Positions 45,376-53,955 of a DNA stretch of 64,000 nucleotides are shown one piece after another (the stretch's first letter is position 1; the number at the start of each line of letters is the position of its first letter). The notes below the pieces were generated by a model. It was not told the DNA's origin. It did not search any database and saw nothing but the letters and a program-made list of their open reading frames with translations. Source of the stretch: Flavobacteriales bacterium (GTDB lineage: Bacteria > Bacteroidota > Bacteroidia > Flavobacteriales_G > Salibacteraceae); the NCBI GenBank assembly GCA_020435995.1, contig JAGQYO010000003.1, positions 51,878 to 115,877 on the forward strand. The letters run 5' to 3'. A program made the translations under genes and the position numbers.

Positions 45376-46155
45376 TTAACCCGAAGACGAAAAAGAAATA
45401 TTGTTTTTAAACAAATTAGAACCACCAAAAAGCGTCGTCAAAATTGGTTCATTGCTCTCTCCCAATACAAGCAGGGTTCTTTCGGTAAACTTTATCGCGC
45501 GAATATCTCTTTCATTTAAAGTTCCATCTGTTTGGTACACAAACAGAGATCTACACTTTGCATTCAAATACTCAAATAACTTTTTCTCACTAAGTTTTTC
45601 TCGCTGTTCTTCTATCCGCTTTCGATCCGATATTTTTTTGTCAAATAGTTGTAGAAAAATGATATCATGCTTGCCACACATGCTAGGAAACAAATAGCAG
45701 AATTTTTTGAATATTGGGAATGGATCAGAGTTGACTGAGTTTACGAATAACACGTTTTCAATATGATCATGCGGTACTTCAGGTAAAAGCAACAATGGAA
45801 TTTCTGCCAGTATTTCTTTTCCCGCAGATTCTGAGATAGCCGTTCTTATTTTTTGAAAAATGGAATTGGTCGTAATAATAAAATCGTAATATCTCGAAAT
45901 TTTTAGAAATAGCGGAGTGTCAATTAATGAGTTAGGGAATATCTTATAAATGTTGGTTGATCTCTCATTCTCCTCTCTGTTTTTTACCACCGAATTAAGG
46001 TAAGCCGATAGCCCGATTGCATTGGCTTTGGAAGGAATGTTTAAAAATGCCGCCTCTATGATACAATTTTCAAAATTTCGATCGACAAATGAAAGAAACT
46101 CGTTGCTCTTAGACGAACTTCCTTCCAATAATAACATGACCTTCTTCTTATTCAT
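45376..46155 (-). CDS. Degenerate universal-stress-like protein
   Basis: The 259-residue protein lies between two Usp genes and has a comparable length and beta-alpha pattern (KKVMLLLEGSSSKSNEFLSF at the start; HIENVLFVNSVNSDPFPIF at mid-length, like the second Usp domain). It lacks the G-x2-G-x9-G-S nucleotide loop in both halves. It may be a diverged Usp that no longer binds ATP. The ATG shares one base with the upstream Usp stop (TAATG), so it is coupled. Family call is by pattern and position only. Confidence 0.55.
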   Translation of the reverse strand: MNKKKVMLLLEGSSSKSNEFLSFVDRNFENCIIEAAFLNIPSKANAIGLSAYLNSVVKNREENERSTNIYKIFPNSLIDTPLFLKISRYYDFIITTNSIFQKIRTAISESAGKEILAEIPLLLLPEVPHDHIENVLFVNSVNSDPFPIFKKFCYLFPSMCGKHDIIFLQLFDKKISDRKRIEEQREKLSEKKLFEYLNAKCRSLFVYQTDGTLNERDIRAIKFTERTLLVLGESNEPILTTLFGGSNLFKNNISFSSSG

Positions 46156-47021
46156 TATTCTGGAAATATGACGCCCGTTTTAGACTTATCTGAGGGTAGT
46201 TTAATGGTTAATACTGCTTCATTTGCATGACTTGCTATTTCTTGAGCAATGCTCTTTCCAAAAAGCCTAGTCCAGCGTGTTCTTTTATGTGTTGCCATAC
46301 ATATTAAATCGGCATTAATAGCCTTGGCTTGATAATAAACACCATTCTCCACCTCAAAATCGTTGATAATGGCAGATTTAAATTTTTTAATCCCACATTT
46401 TTCGGCTAAATCTGTAATTAATTTTTGGGAGTAACCAGTAGTTTCAAAGGAATCTGGTGTAACTATTTTGGTTAAGTGCAAATCAGATTTATATTTATCC
46501 GAAATCTCGCTCACCAAATTAAGGGCTCTTTCGTTTTCCTCAAAAAAATTGGAAACAAATAGAATATTTTTAGGATGGAATTTTGGCGTATGTTTTTTTA
46601 CGGTGAGTACTGGCACTTTGCTTGTTCTAACTATTTTTTCAATGCTACTACCAACATAATCCGAATTCTCGCCTGAGGTTCCGTGGCATCCTGCAACTAT
46701 TAAATCTATACCTTCTTGCTCGGCTATTTCAATTACCTTTTTATGCACAACGCCAAATTCTATTTTACGCTCCACGGCAATTCCATTCCAATCGGGTAGG
46801 GCAAGAATAGACTTGAACTTATCGTTAATCTTATCATTGATGGCATCGATTTCATTTTGATTCCATGTGGAATTCAAAAGGCTGCGGTCTTCATAAATCG
46901 GTAGGCTAATCACATGCAGTAATATCACTTGTGCTCGATTGGTTTGCGCAATTTGTGATGCCACGTTAGAAGCGTAATCCGCATGAGCGGAAAAATCAAT
47001 CGGTACTAATATTTTTTTCAT
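46155..47021 (-). CDS. Tandem universal stress protein
   Basis: The 288-residue protein has two UspA domains. The first starts MKKILVPIDFSAHADYASNV and has the ATP loop GCHGTSGENSDYVGSS. The second (from about residue 152) begins KNILFVSNFFEENERALN. The ATG at 47021 was chosen because it begins the family motif; upstream in-frame codons run through the promoter. It is the first gene after two FNR-like sites (47079-47114), so it likely heads an oxygen- or redox-responsive operon with the two genes that follow. Confidence 0.9.
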   Translation of the reverse strand: MKKILVPIDFSAHADYASNVASQIAQTNRAQVILLHVISLPIYEDRSLLNSTWNQNEIDAINDKINDKFKSILALPDWNGIAVERKIEFGVVHKKVIEIAEQEGIDLIVAGCHGTSGENSDYVGSSIEKIVRTSKVPVLTVKKHTPKFHPKNILFVSNFFEENERALNLVSEISDKYKSDLHLTKIVTPDSFETTGYSQKLITDLAEKCGIKKFKSAIINDFEVENGVYYQAKAINADLICMATHKRTRWTRLFGKSIAQEIASHANEAVLTIKLPSDKSKTGVIFPE

Positions 47022-47048
47022 GATCACAGTTGCTAAAGTGAATATTAG

Positions 47049-47056
47049 CAAATATG
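47049..47056 (-). promoter_or_regulatory. Near-consensus -7 element for the stress operon
   Basis: On the minus strand CATATTTG differs from TAnnTTTG at the first base. Transcription would start near 47043, which places the FNR-like site at 47079-47092 about 42 bases upstream. Confidence 0.35.
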
Positions 47057-47078
47057 ACTAGATAGAAAATACTAAGTT

Positions 47079-47092
47079 GTGACGCGAATCAA
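47079..47092 (-). promoter_or_regulatory. FNR-like operator, proximal
   Basis: GTGAC-GCGA-ATCAA matches the TTGAT-N4-ATCAA FNR consensus at 8 of 10 half-site bases. Relative to the predicted start near 47043 it is centred near -42, a usual activator position. Confidence 0.45.
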
Positions 47093-47100
47093 ATCATATT

Positions 47101-47114
47101 ATGATTTAAATCAA
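47101..47114 (-). promoter_or_regulatory. FNR-like operator, distal
   Basis: ATGAT-TTAA-ATCAA matches the FNR consensus at 9 of 10 half-site bases. It overlaps the stop codon of the Fnr-like regulator gene and lies 80 bases before the Usp start, centred near -64. Confidence 0.55.
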
Positions 47115-47800
47115 TATAAGTTGGCAACCCTCATCAGCTTTTGAGAATCGAGTACTCGAATCTTCCTTCCTTGAGTTTGTATGAGTTTTTCCTCCTTAAA
47201 ATCGTGCAACAACCTAATTAAAGTTTCGGTGGCCGTACCCACAATGTTGGCTAAGTCTTCCCTAGTTAGGTTAATTTCTACTTCGCCATTGTCATGGGCA
47301 TCCATTCCGTAAGTATCTTTCAGCATCAATAAGGCACCCGCCAATCTTTCTCTTACCGGCTTTTGAGCTAATGTGGTAATAGAATCGGCCATTGCTCCTA
47401 ATTCCTTCGACATGCTCTTTAAAATCCGGTTGGTAAGTTCACTGTCAACTTTCAAAACCTCTAAAAAATCCGACTTAGGAATAAAACAAATACTCGTGTC
47501 TTCCAAAGTTTCGGCACTCACAGGATAGGGCTCCTCACTCAACATAGAGCGGTAACCCATCATATCACCAGGTGAAAGAATTTGAATAATCTGATCCTTT
47601 CCTTCAGCCCCAGTCTTGTAAACTTTCACTTTTCCAGCATTAATACAGAATATACCCAAAGGCCTCGTACCTTCATGGAATACAACCTGATTTTTCTTGT
47701 AAAGTGTACAAGATTTGTTTTTTTCGAGACCTTCTATGCTTGAGCCACACAAGTGATTGAACATAGAAAGTCCATTTACCGCACATTGGTCGCAGCTCAT
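47111..47800 (-). CDS. Crp/Fnr-family transcriptional regulator with N-terminal cysteines
   Basis: The 229-residue protein has a cyclic-nucleotide-binding-type fold (GIFCINAGKVKVYKTG, LSPGDMMGYRSML) and a C-terminal winged helix (LTREDLANIVGTATETLIRLLHDF). The recognition helix keeps the E and R that contact the TGA of FNR boxes. Four cysteines near the N-terminus (C3, C6, C18, C31) could hold an Fe-S cluster, though their spacing is not that of E. coli FNR. A promoter (TTG, 20 bases, TACATTTG at 47845-47875) puts transcription start near 47840, below the first in-frame ATG at 47842. So the ATG at 47800, with AAGGA before it, was chosen; 47821 is possible. Confidence 0.88.
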   Translation of the reverse strand: MSCDQCAVNGLSMFNHLCGSSIEGLEKNKSCTLYKKNQVVFHEGTRPLGIFCINAGKVKVYKTGAEGKDQIIQILSPGDMMGYRSMLSEEPYPVSAETLEDTSICFIPKSDFLEVLKVDSELTNRILKSMSKELGAMADSITTLAQKPVRERLAGALLMLKDTYGMDAHDNGEVEINLTREDLANIVGTATETLIRLLHDFKEEKLIQTQGRKIRVLDSQKLMRVANLY

Positions 47801-47844
47801 TTCAATCCTTTTCAATCTCATTTTTCTTCGGCGTTTGTTCATTA

Positions 47845-47875
47845 CAAATGTAAACCTCAAAAAACGAATATTCAA
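47845..47875 (-). promoter_or_regulatory. Promoter of the Crp/Fnr regulator gene
   Basis: On the minus strand TTG (47875-47873), a 20-base spacer and TACATTTG (47852-47845) form a good Bacteroidota promoter. It argues against the upstream ATG at 47842 as translation start. Confidence 0.6.
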
Positions 47876-47955
47876 CCGATTCCTTTCTGAATTGTGTAAA
47901 AACCAAAAATCCATTCAAATCAAGTTCCATCAACTTTCCAAGCTCCCTTTTTATC

Positions 47956-47963
47956 TATTTTTG
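47956..47963 (+). promoter_or_regulatory. -7 promoter element for the E2 gene
   Basis: TATTTTTG fits TAnnTTTG, 26 bases before the ATG at 47990. Confidence 0.45.
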
Positions 47964-47989
47964 CCGCCTGAAATAATTTACGATTCAAG

Positions 47990-49327
47990 ATGGCTGAAAT
48001 TGAAGTGATATTGCCCAAAATGGGAGAAAGCGTAGCGGAGGCAACAATAACTACTTGGTTGAAAAAGGCAGGAGACACTGTAGAATCAGAAGAATCTCTT
48101 GTTGAAATTGCAACAGATAAAGTAGACTCAGAAGTTCCTTCTCCCTCTGATGGAGTAATTACCAAAATCTTAGTACAGGAAGGCGAGATAGCTCAAGTGG
48201 GTCAAGCTATAGCTATAATTTCAACCGATGGCAGTTCACCCACTCCCACTTCTGTACCACAAGCTGAATCTGCCCCAGCTGAGCAGGTGAAAACCGTGAG
48301 TCCAACTCCAGCTGTTGTAGCTCAAGAATCCAATGCTCCCATTAGTTATGCCGACTCAAATCGCTTTTATTCACCTCTTGTTAAAAATATAGCCAAACAA
48401 GAAGGCATACAACTAGTAGAATTAGAATCGGTATCTGGCTCAGGGCAAAGTGGACGCGTGACCAAAAAAGACATCCTAAGTTACGTCGAAAACAGAGGAA
48501 CAAACAACACTACAAAAGCGGCTCCGGCAGCTCCCCCTGCAGCGCCCGCACCAAAGGTTGTTGCCCCAGAAAAACCAGCGGCAGCTTCACAGAACGCTGG
48601 CTCAAAGAATTATGGCGGTCCAGTTGAAATCATGGAAATGGATAGGATGAGAAAACTCATTGCTGAACACATGATCAACTCCAAACATACCAGCGCACAT
48701 GTTACCTCATTTGTTGAAGCAGATGTAACCAACATCGTTAATTGGAGAAATAAAATAAAAGGCGGATTTGAAAAGCGCGAAGGCGAAAAGCTCACCTTTA
48801 CGCCTATTTTTATTGAGGCTATTATCAAAGCCATCAAAGACTTCCCTATGATTAACGTCAGTCTTGAAGGAGACCAAATCATTAAAAAGAAGTTCATAAA
48901 CATTGGAATGGCAGCAGCCCTCCCTTCTGGAAATTTGATTGTGCCAGTGATAAAAAATGCCGACAATTTAAATTTAACGGGAATTACAAAAGCTGTAAAT
49001 GATTTAGCGAACCGAGCGAGAACTAACGCGCTAAAACCCGATGAAATCTCAGGCGGTACATACACCGTTTCCAACGTAGGATCGTTTGGAAATGTAATGG
49101 GAACACCCATTATAAATCAACCACAGGTAGCTATTATGGCCGTGGGAAGTATCACTAAAAAACCATCAGTAATTGAAACTGAATACGGCGATGTAATTGG
49201 AATTCGCCATAAAATGTTCTTATCACATTCTTATGATCACAGAGTGGTCGATGGAGCGCTTGGCGGTATGTTTGTTCGTCGCGTTGCTGACTACCTAGAA
49301 GGATTTGATGTGAATAGAGAAATATAA
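47990..49327 (+). CDS. 2-oxo acid dehydrogenase E2 (lipoyl acyltransferase)
   Basis: The 445-residue E2 subunit transfers acyl groups from the E1 step to CoA. It has one lipoyl domain (1-80, lipoyl lysine in EIATDKVDSE). An Ala/Pro linker follows, then an E3-binding domain (about 122-165: YSPLVKNIAKQEGI, SGQSGRVTKKDILSY). The catalytic domain has the active-site motif SHSYDHRVVDGALGG. The E1 and E3 genes are elsewhere. The single lipoyl domain and SYDHRVVDG fit branched-chain or oxoglutarate-type E2; I cannot tell which. Confidence 0.94.
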   Translation: MAEIEVILPKMGESVAEATITTWLKKAGDTVESEESLVEIATDKVDSEVPSPSDGVITKILVQEGEIAQVGQAIAIISTDGSSPTPTSVPQAESAPAEQVKTVSPTPAVVAQESNAPISYADSNRFYSPLVKNIAKQEGIQLVELESVSGSGQSGRVTKKDILSYVENRGTNNTTKAAPAAPPAAPAPKVVAPEKPAAASQNAGSKNYGGPVEIMEMDRMRKLIAEHMINSKHTSAHVTSFVEADVTNIVNWRNKIKGGFEKREGEKLTFTPIFIEAIIKAIKDFPMINVSLEGDQIIKKKFINIGMAAALPSGNLIVPVIKNADNLNLTGITKAVNDLANRARTNALKPDEISGGTYTVSNVGSFGNVMGTPIINQPQVAIMAVGSITKKPSVIETEYGDVIGIRHKMFLSHSYDHRVVDGALGGMFVRRVADYLEGFDVNREI

Positions 49328-49472
49328 ATGTAGTTAACATTGGAATTTTAGTAACTCTATTAAAGTTTCCCCGTAGTTAGGCCATTAATTATCATTATTT
49401 GTATAATTGTATAAGTCTGCTTCGAAATTAAGACAACATAATGGCGCATTTCAGGCTTAAAAATAACTATCA

Positions 49473-51791
49473 ATGAAGATTTTACTTCGTACCCTACTGT
49501 TTGCAATCAGTTTAGTTTTAATGAACCTCACTGGTTTTAGTCAAATTGATGCAAAACCATCCAAGACAGAAAAAAAGCTGCACAAACAAGCCTACAACTA
49601 CCTAGATATGGAGATGTACGACGAGGCAATAAAAGACTACGATCGATTATTACAAATAAACCCCACCAACCCCAACTACAATTTTGAGATGGGTATTGCC
49701 TATTTGCGTTCTCCCAAAGATTTTGACAAAGCTGAGATTTATATGGAGCGAGCGTTGAAGTACTCAAAAGATGATACCATCCCAGAATTGTATTATTACC
49801 TAGGAAAGGCCTATCAAAACAACCACAAATTTGCAGAAGCAAAAATTGCGTATCAAGAATTTGGAGGAAACGTAAAGGACAACAAAGCAGGTAGAGAACT
49901 AAAGAGCGAAGTTAATTGGCTAGAAAAAACATGTCAACATGGTGAATATCATGTAAAACTGAACACTAAGAATCCGCTTGAAAACAAAAAGAAACCATTG
50001 AATGACGTTAAGAAGTATTATTTAAATGCTACCGATTATGTCATTCTCGCCAACTTGGGAAATGTAATTAATTCGGTTTACGATGACGAAAACGCCGTAT
50101 TCTTTAACGAAGAAAGAAACATATTTTATACTTCAAAAAGGAATCCATTTGGCTCGGCCAATGAGTTAACTTACGGTGATAGAACATTCGAACAAGTTTA
50201 TGTATCTAAATTAATGCCCGAAGGTTGGAAAACACCCTACCTTATAGATCATGAAAATGTGTTTCCGAGCGCCTTTGTAGATGCAGGCAGTCAAGTCTCT
50301 ATTGTTTCAATCAATAAGCAGGGAAACATTATGTTTCTCTATAAAAATGATGTTCTGTATCAAAGCAATAAAGACGCACAGACTTGGACTACACCAAAGC
50401 CGCTCTCTAATAAAATAAACCTTAAAAAAAGCCATGAATCAAGCTGTTTTCTTTCTGATGATGGCAGTACGCTCATTGTGGTATCGGATAAAGATGGAGG
50501 ATATGGCAAATCAGATTTATACACCAGTACCAAAAATGCTAATGGCGAGTGGGGCGAACTAGTAAATATGGGTTCAGTAGTCAACACCGAACAAGATGAA
50601 GAATCTCCTTTTTTGATTGGCAATGATGTGCTCTATTTTTCATCTAAAGGTCATTCTTCGGTGGGTGGTTACGACGTATTCTATTCAAAACTTAAAAACG
50701 GAACTTGGTCAAATCCTCAATCTTTGGGAATTCCGATTAATACACCCCAAGATGAAATTTCATATATCAAAAGCTATCTTGATCCAGATGTAGCTTATTA
50801 CGCATCTAACAGAATTGATGGTTATGGCTACAAGGACATCTACAAAATATCAACACATTATGTGCTCCCAGAAGAAGATTCTTTAGCTCTGGTGGCGCTG
50901 GGTACTTTTAAAAGTGACTTACTAAAAACAGAAAAAGTTGAGAAAGAGGCGCCGGAAGGAATTGTAGATGATGCCTCATTGGCTGTAGTTGCTCCAGTGC
51001 CAGTAACTGTGGATGAGGTGGCGAAAACGGAGGAAAAAGTTGTAGCTCCTGTTCCAGTTCCTGTAGAAGAAGTAAAAGTTACAGAACCTACTCCTAAACC
51101 AGTTGTTACCAAACCAAATGATGATATATTCAAAAACATCCTCTTCACATTTAACGGAAATCAGCTTACACCAGAAAGCCAAGAACAGGTTAAGAAAATC
51201 GCGGCCTATATGAAATCAAATCCTGATTTTGTAATCGATTTGGCTGGCCACGCGGATTACTTAGGTAGCGAAGAGGTTAATATGGAGGTTTCAAAGCAAC
51301 GTGCACTGATAGTATTCAATGAACTTGCAAAGGATGGTACTAATCCTTTGAATATCTCATACTCATATTATGGAGAGTCGAAACCACTGAAGCCAGGGCA
51401 AAATGCAGATGGTTCGGATAACCCAGAAAACCGAAGGCTGAACAGAAGAGTTGAATTTGGCATGGAAGAATACGCCATGTATAGAGTCATTCTTTTTGCA
51501 TCAAGTTCTTCTTCGCTTGACAACAAGTCGAATACTACTTTAAATGATGTAGCAGCCTATCTTAAATCTAACCCGAACAAAAGCGTGCAATTAAGCGGCT
51601 ATTCTGATCCATCAGGAAATGCGGAAATGAATAAAAGGCTCTCTGACAAGCGAGTTGAAAGTGCTAAGAACAAATTGGTTGAGCTTGGCGTTGCCAGTGG
51701 AAAAATCGGTTCTTTCTCCTATGGAGACCAAAAACCTCCATTACCAGGCGACCCTGGATTGAATCGAAGAGTTGAAATTAGAATTAAATAG
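49473..51791 (+). CDS. TPR/WD40-like OmpA-family outer membrane protein with two OmpA domains
   Basis: The 772-residue exported protein has a signal peptide (residues 1-24, ending TGFSQ). TPR units come first (about 30-130: NYLDMEMYDEAIKDYDRLLQ, YYYLGKAYQNNHKFAEA). A WD40-like (PD40) region then spans about 200-450 (SSCFLSDDGSTLIVVSDKDGGYGKSDLY). A Val/Pro/Glu-rich linker precedes two OmpA/MotB peptidoglycan-binding domains (about 555-665 and 672-772), ending NRRLNRRVEF and GLNRRVEIRI. Bacteroidota relatives with one OmpA domain are common and include T9SS-linked proteins. It likely ties the outer membrane to peptidoglycan. Confidence 0.9.
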   Translation: MKILLRTLLFAISLVLMNLTGFSQIDAKPSKTEKKLHKQAYNYLDMEMYDEAIKDYDRLLQINPTNPNYNFEMGIAYLRSPKDFDKAEIYMERALKYSKDDTIPELYYYLGKAYQNNHKFAEAKIAYQEFGGNVKDNKAGRELKSEVNWLEKTCQHGEYHVKLNTKNPLENKKKPLNDVKKYYLNATDYVILANLGNVINSVYDDENAVFFNEERNIFYTSKRNPFGSANELTYGDRTFEQVYVSKLMPEGWKTPYLIDHENVFPSAFVDAGSQVSIVSINKQGNIMFLYKNDVLYQSNKDAQTWTTPKPLSNKINLKKSHESSCFLSDDGSTLIVVSDKDGGYGKSDLYTSTKNANGEWGELVNMGSVVNTEQDEESPFLIGNDVLYFSSKGHSSVGGYDVFYSKLKNGTWSNPQSLGIPINTPQDEISYIKSYLDPDVAYYASNRIDGYGYKDIYKISTHYVLPEEDSLALVALGTFKSDLLKTEKVEKEAPEGIVDDASLAVVAPVPVTVDEVAKTEEKVVAPVPVPVEEVKVTEPTPKPVVTKPNDDIFKNILFTFNGNQLTPESQEQVKKIAAYMKSNPDFVIDLAGHADYLGSEEVNMEVSKQRALIVFNELAKDGTNPLNISYSYYGESKPLKPGQNADGSDNPENRRLNRRVEFGMEEYAMYRVILFASSSSSLDNKSNTTLNDVAAYLKSNPNKSVQLSGYSDPSGNAEMNKRLSDKRVESAKNKLVELGVASGKIGSFSYGDQKPPLPGDPGLNRRVEIRIK

Positions 51792-51807
51792 TCAAACTAA
51801 CATAAAT

Positions 51808-51835
51808 AAAAGGCCTCGTTTTCACGGGGCTTTTT
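51808..51835 (+). terminator. Intrinsic terminator after the OmpA-family gene
   Basis: An 11-bp stem (51808-51818 with 51825-51835, two G-U pairs) runs into a T-rich tail. It lies 16 bases past the stop. Confidence 0.75.
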
Positions 51836-51846
51836 ACTTTTAGGGC

Positions 51847-52611
51847 ATGAAATTAAAATTATCAAAACCAATAGCATTTTTTGATCTTGAAACCACGGGA
51901 GTGGATGTTGCAAAAGATCGAATAGTCGAAATTGCAGTACTAAAAATTCAGCCCAATGGGCAAAAGGACATGAAGATCAGGAGAATCAATCCTGAAATGC
52001 CTATTCCGAAAGAAGCAAGTGATATTCATGGAATAACCAATGAAGATGTGGCTGATTGCCCCACCTTTGAACAATTCGCAAAATCACTTTTTTTATTTCT
52101 TCAAGACTGTGATTTAGCGGGTTTCAATTCCAACAGATTCGACATCCCATTATTGGTCGAAGAATTTCTTCGATGCGGTATTCGATTTGACATCGCAGGG
52201 CGAAGCCTAGTGGATGTGCAGAATATTTTTCACAAAATGGAACAACGCACCTTGTCAGCTGCATATCAATTCTATTGCGATAAGCCCTTGGAAAATGCAC
52301 ATAGCGCCGAGGCCGACATAACTGCTACATTCGAAATTCTAGAAGCCCAATTGAAACGATACAAAGACTTGGAAAACAACATCGAATTTTTAGGTGAATT
52401 TTCTAGAAGACAAAATTTCGTTGACTTGGCTGGCCGATTAGTTTACAATGATGACAAAGAGGCCGTGTTTAATTTTGGAAAACACAAAGGAAAAACCGTG
52501 GAGGCTGTTTTACAAGCCGAACCCTCCTATTACGCTTGGATGATGCAAGGTGATTTTCCACTTTACACCAAGCAAGTATTAAGCGACCTGAAAGAAAAAT
52601 ATAAAGGATGA
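51847..52611 (+). CDS. DEDDh 3'-5' exonuclease, DnaQ/PolC-epsilon type, with DUF3820-like tail
   Basis: The 254-residue protein has the DnaQ exonuclease fold: FFDLETTG (D and E), DIHGITNEDV, GFNSNRFDIPLL and HSAEADITAT (H and D), the DEDDh set. The C-terminus from about residue 200 (VFNFGKHKGKTVEAVLQAEPSYYAWMMQGDFP) matches the DUF3820-type tail seen in Bacteroidota exonucleases. It degrades DNA 3' to 5', in repair or turnover. The stop overlaps the FAH gene by four bases (ATGA). Confidence 0.93.
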   Translation: MKLKLSKPIAFFDLETTGVDVAKDRIVEIAVLKIQPNGQKDMKIRRINPEMPIPKEASDIHGITNEDVADCPTFEQFAKSLFLFLQDCDLAGFNSNRFDIPLLVEEFLRCGIRFDIAGRSLVDVQNIFHKMEQRTLSAAYQFYCDKPLENAHSAEADITATFEILEAQLKRYKDLENNIEFLGEFSRRQNFVDLAGRLVYNDDKEAVFNFGKHKGKTVEAVLQAEPSYYAWMMQGDFPLYTKQVLSDLKEKYKG

Positions 52612-53219
52612 AAATTATTTGCATAGGAAGAAACTATGCGGATCACGCTACAGAGCTAAACAATCCGCTACCTAAAACACCCTTGTTTTTTTTAAAGCCG
52701 GATTCCGCCATTCTTAAAAATGGTGCTCCCTTTTTTATTCCTGAACACAGTGATGAGATTCATCACGAGATCGAATTAATCGTCAAGATTAATCGCATAG
52801 GGAAGCACATCGAACCAAAATTTGCCCATAAATATTACAACGAAATAGGAATAGGAATTGACTTTACAGCCAGAGACGTTCAAGAGGAATGCAAGCAAAA
52901 GGGTTGGCCTTGGGAAATTGCCAAGGCATTCGATGGCTCGGCACTTATCGGAAAGTATTATAAAAAAGACCTATTTAGCAACCCCCAAGAACTAAATTTT
53001 AGCCTAGAAAAAAACGAAAAATTGGTTCAGAGTGGTAATTCTAACCAAATGATTTTCGACTTCAATACCATCATATCATACGTAAGCCGGTTTTTCACCC
53101 TTAAAATCGGGGACGTTATATTCACTGGTACACCAGCGGGTGTGTCTCGTGTACAGCGAGGAGATACTTTGGTGGGATACTTGGAGGGAAGAGAGTCACT
53201 CAAAACAAAAATTTGCTAG
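52608..53219 (+). CDS. Fumarylacetoacetate hydrolase (FAH) family protein
   Basis: The 203-residue single-domain FAH protein resembles the acylpyruvase/oxaloacetate decarboxylase branch. It opens MKIICIGRNYADHATELNNPLP and has the metal-binding E pair in HHEIELIVKI. IGIDFTARDVQEECKQKGWPWEIAKAFDGSALIG is the core, and FTGTPAGV the late loop. Expected substrates are acylpyruvates or oxaloacetate, not fumarylacetoacetate. The start overlaps the exonuclease stop by four bases. Confidence 0.92.
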   Translation: MKIICIGRNYADHATELNNPLPKTPLFFLKPDSAILKNGAPFFIPEHSDEIHHEIELIVKINRIGKHIEPKFAHKYYNEIGIGIDFTARDVQEECKQKGWPWEIAKAFDGSALIGKYYKKDLFSNPQELNFSLEKNEKLVQSGNSNQMIFDFNTIISYVSRFFTLKIGDVIFTGTPAGVSRVQRGDTLVGYLEGRESLKTKIC

Positions 53220-53229
53220 CTTCACACTT

Positions 53230-53955
53230 ATGAAAATCTCAGCTTTACTTTTTGGCATATTTATTTGCGGCATTCTTCAAACCAATGCTCAAGAAATAAA
53301 TCAAATGGATGCGATGGGGCGAAAGCAAGGTGTTTGGAGCAAAACCTATCCCGATGGAGTTAAAAGGTACACGGGCCAGTTCAAAAATGATAAGCCCATT
53401 GGCACTTTTACTTACTACAATGAAGACGGCGATTTAAGCTCGACTATTAAAAATTTTGGGGATTCGGCCAGTGCCATATATTATCACGTAAACGGAAATG
53501 TTATCGCAGAAGGAAAATACTACCTTCAAAAAAGAACTGGAATTTGGAAGCACTTCGACGCAGATGGTGATATTTCGAGTCAAGAAATGTATGCCGATGG
53601 AAAAAAGAACGGCCCAGCACGAATCTATTTTAAAGATGGTAAAATCGCCAAAGAACTTAATTATCAAATGGGCACTATGTCAGGTGATTGTATTGAGTTT
53701 TTTCCAAGTGGGTCGGTTAAATCCAAATTCCGCTACGTTGATGATAAAATAGAAGGGCCCATCGAACACTATTATAACGATGAAAGAATTTGGATTAAAG
53801 GTTACTACACCAACAATATGAGAGACAAAATATGGAGTTATTATAAGCAAGAAGGTGGAATTGACTACTTCGAGATATATGATCTTGGGGTTCTAAAAGG
53901 AACCAAGACACCCGACGAAATGAAGCTTTACAACCAAGAAAAAAACAAAAACTAA
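53230..53955 (+). CDS. Exported MORN-like repeat protein (YwqK family)
   Basis: The 241-residue protein has a signal peptide (MKISALLFGIFICGILQTNAQ). Repeated YY-x-x-DG-x-x and GKYY/GYY units follow, the MORN-like pattern of the YwqK group (GRKQGVWSKTYPDGV, GTFTYYNEDGD, RTGIWKHFDADGD, GPARIYFKDGK). Such repeats are often annotated as toxin-antitoxin immunity proteins, but nothing here supports that. The ATG at 53230 opens the signal peptide, whereas an upstream frame overlaps the FAH gene. The next gene shares one base with its stop (TAATG). Confidence 0.85.
   Translation: MKISALLFGIFICGILQTNAQEINQMDAMGRKQGVWSKTYPDGVKRYTGQFKNDKPIGTFTYYNEDGDLSSTIKNFGDSASAIYYHVNGNVIAEGKYYLQKRTGIWKHFDADGDISSQEMYADGKKNGPARIYFKDGKIAKELNYQMGTMSGDCIEFFPSGSVKSKFRYVDDKIEGPIEHYYNDERIWIKGYYTNNMRDKIWSYYKQEGGIDYFEIYDLGVLKGTKTPDEMKLYNQEKNKN

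Noticed and set aside
45304..45519. Plus-strand frame opposite the Usp-like gene
   Set aside because: It overlaps a better coding frame on the other strand, and its basic composition comes from A/T-rich reverse codons.
50858..51148. Minus-strand 96-codon frame opposite the OmpA-family gene
   Set aside because: It lies opposite a low-complexity Val/Pro/Glu linker, and its Thr/Ser-rich translation is an artefact of that repeat.
53230..53955. Toxin-antitoxin system from the YwqK annotation
   Set aside because: The call for YwqK-type MORN proteins is an automated label; no toxin gene is adjacent and the protein is exported.
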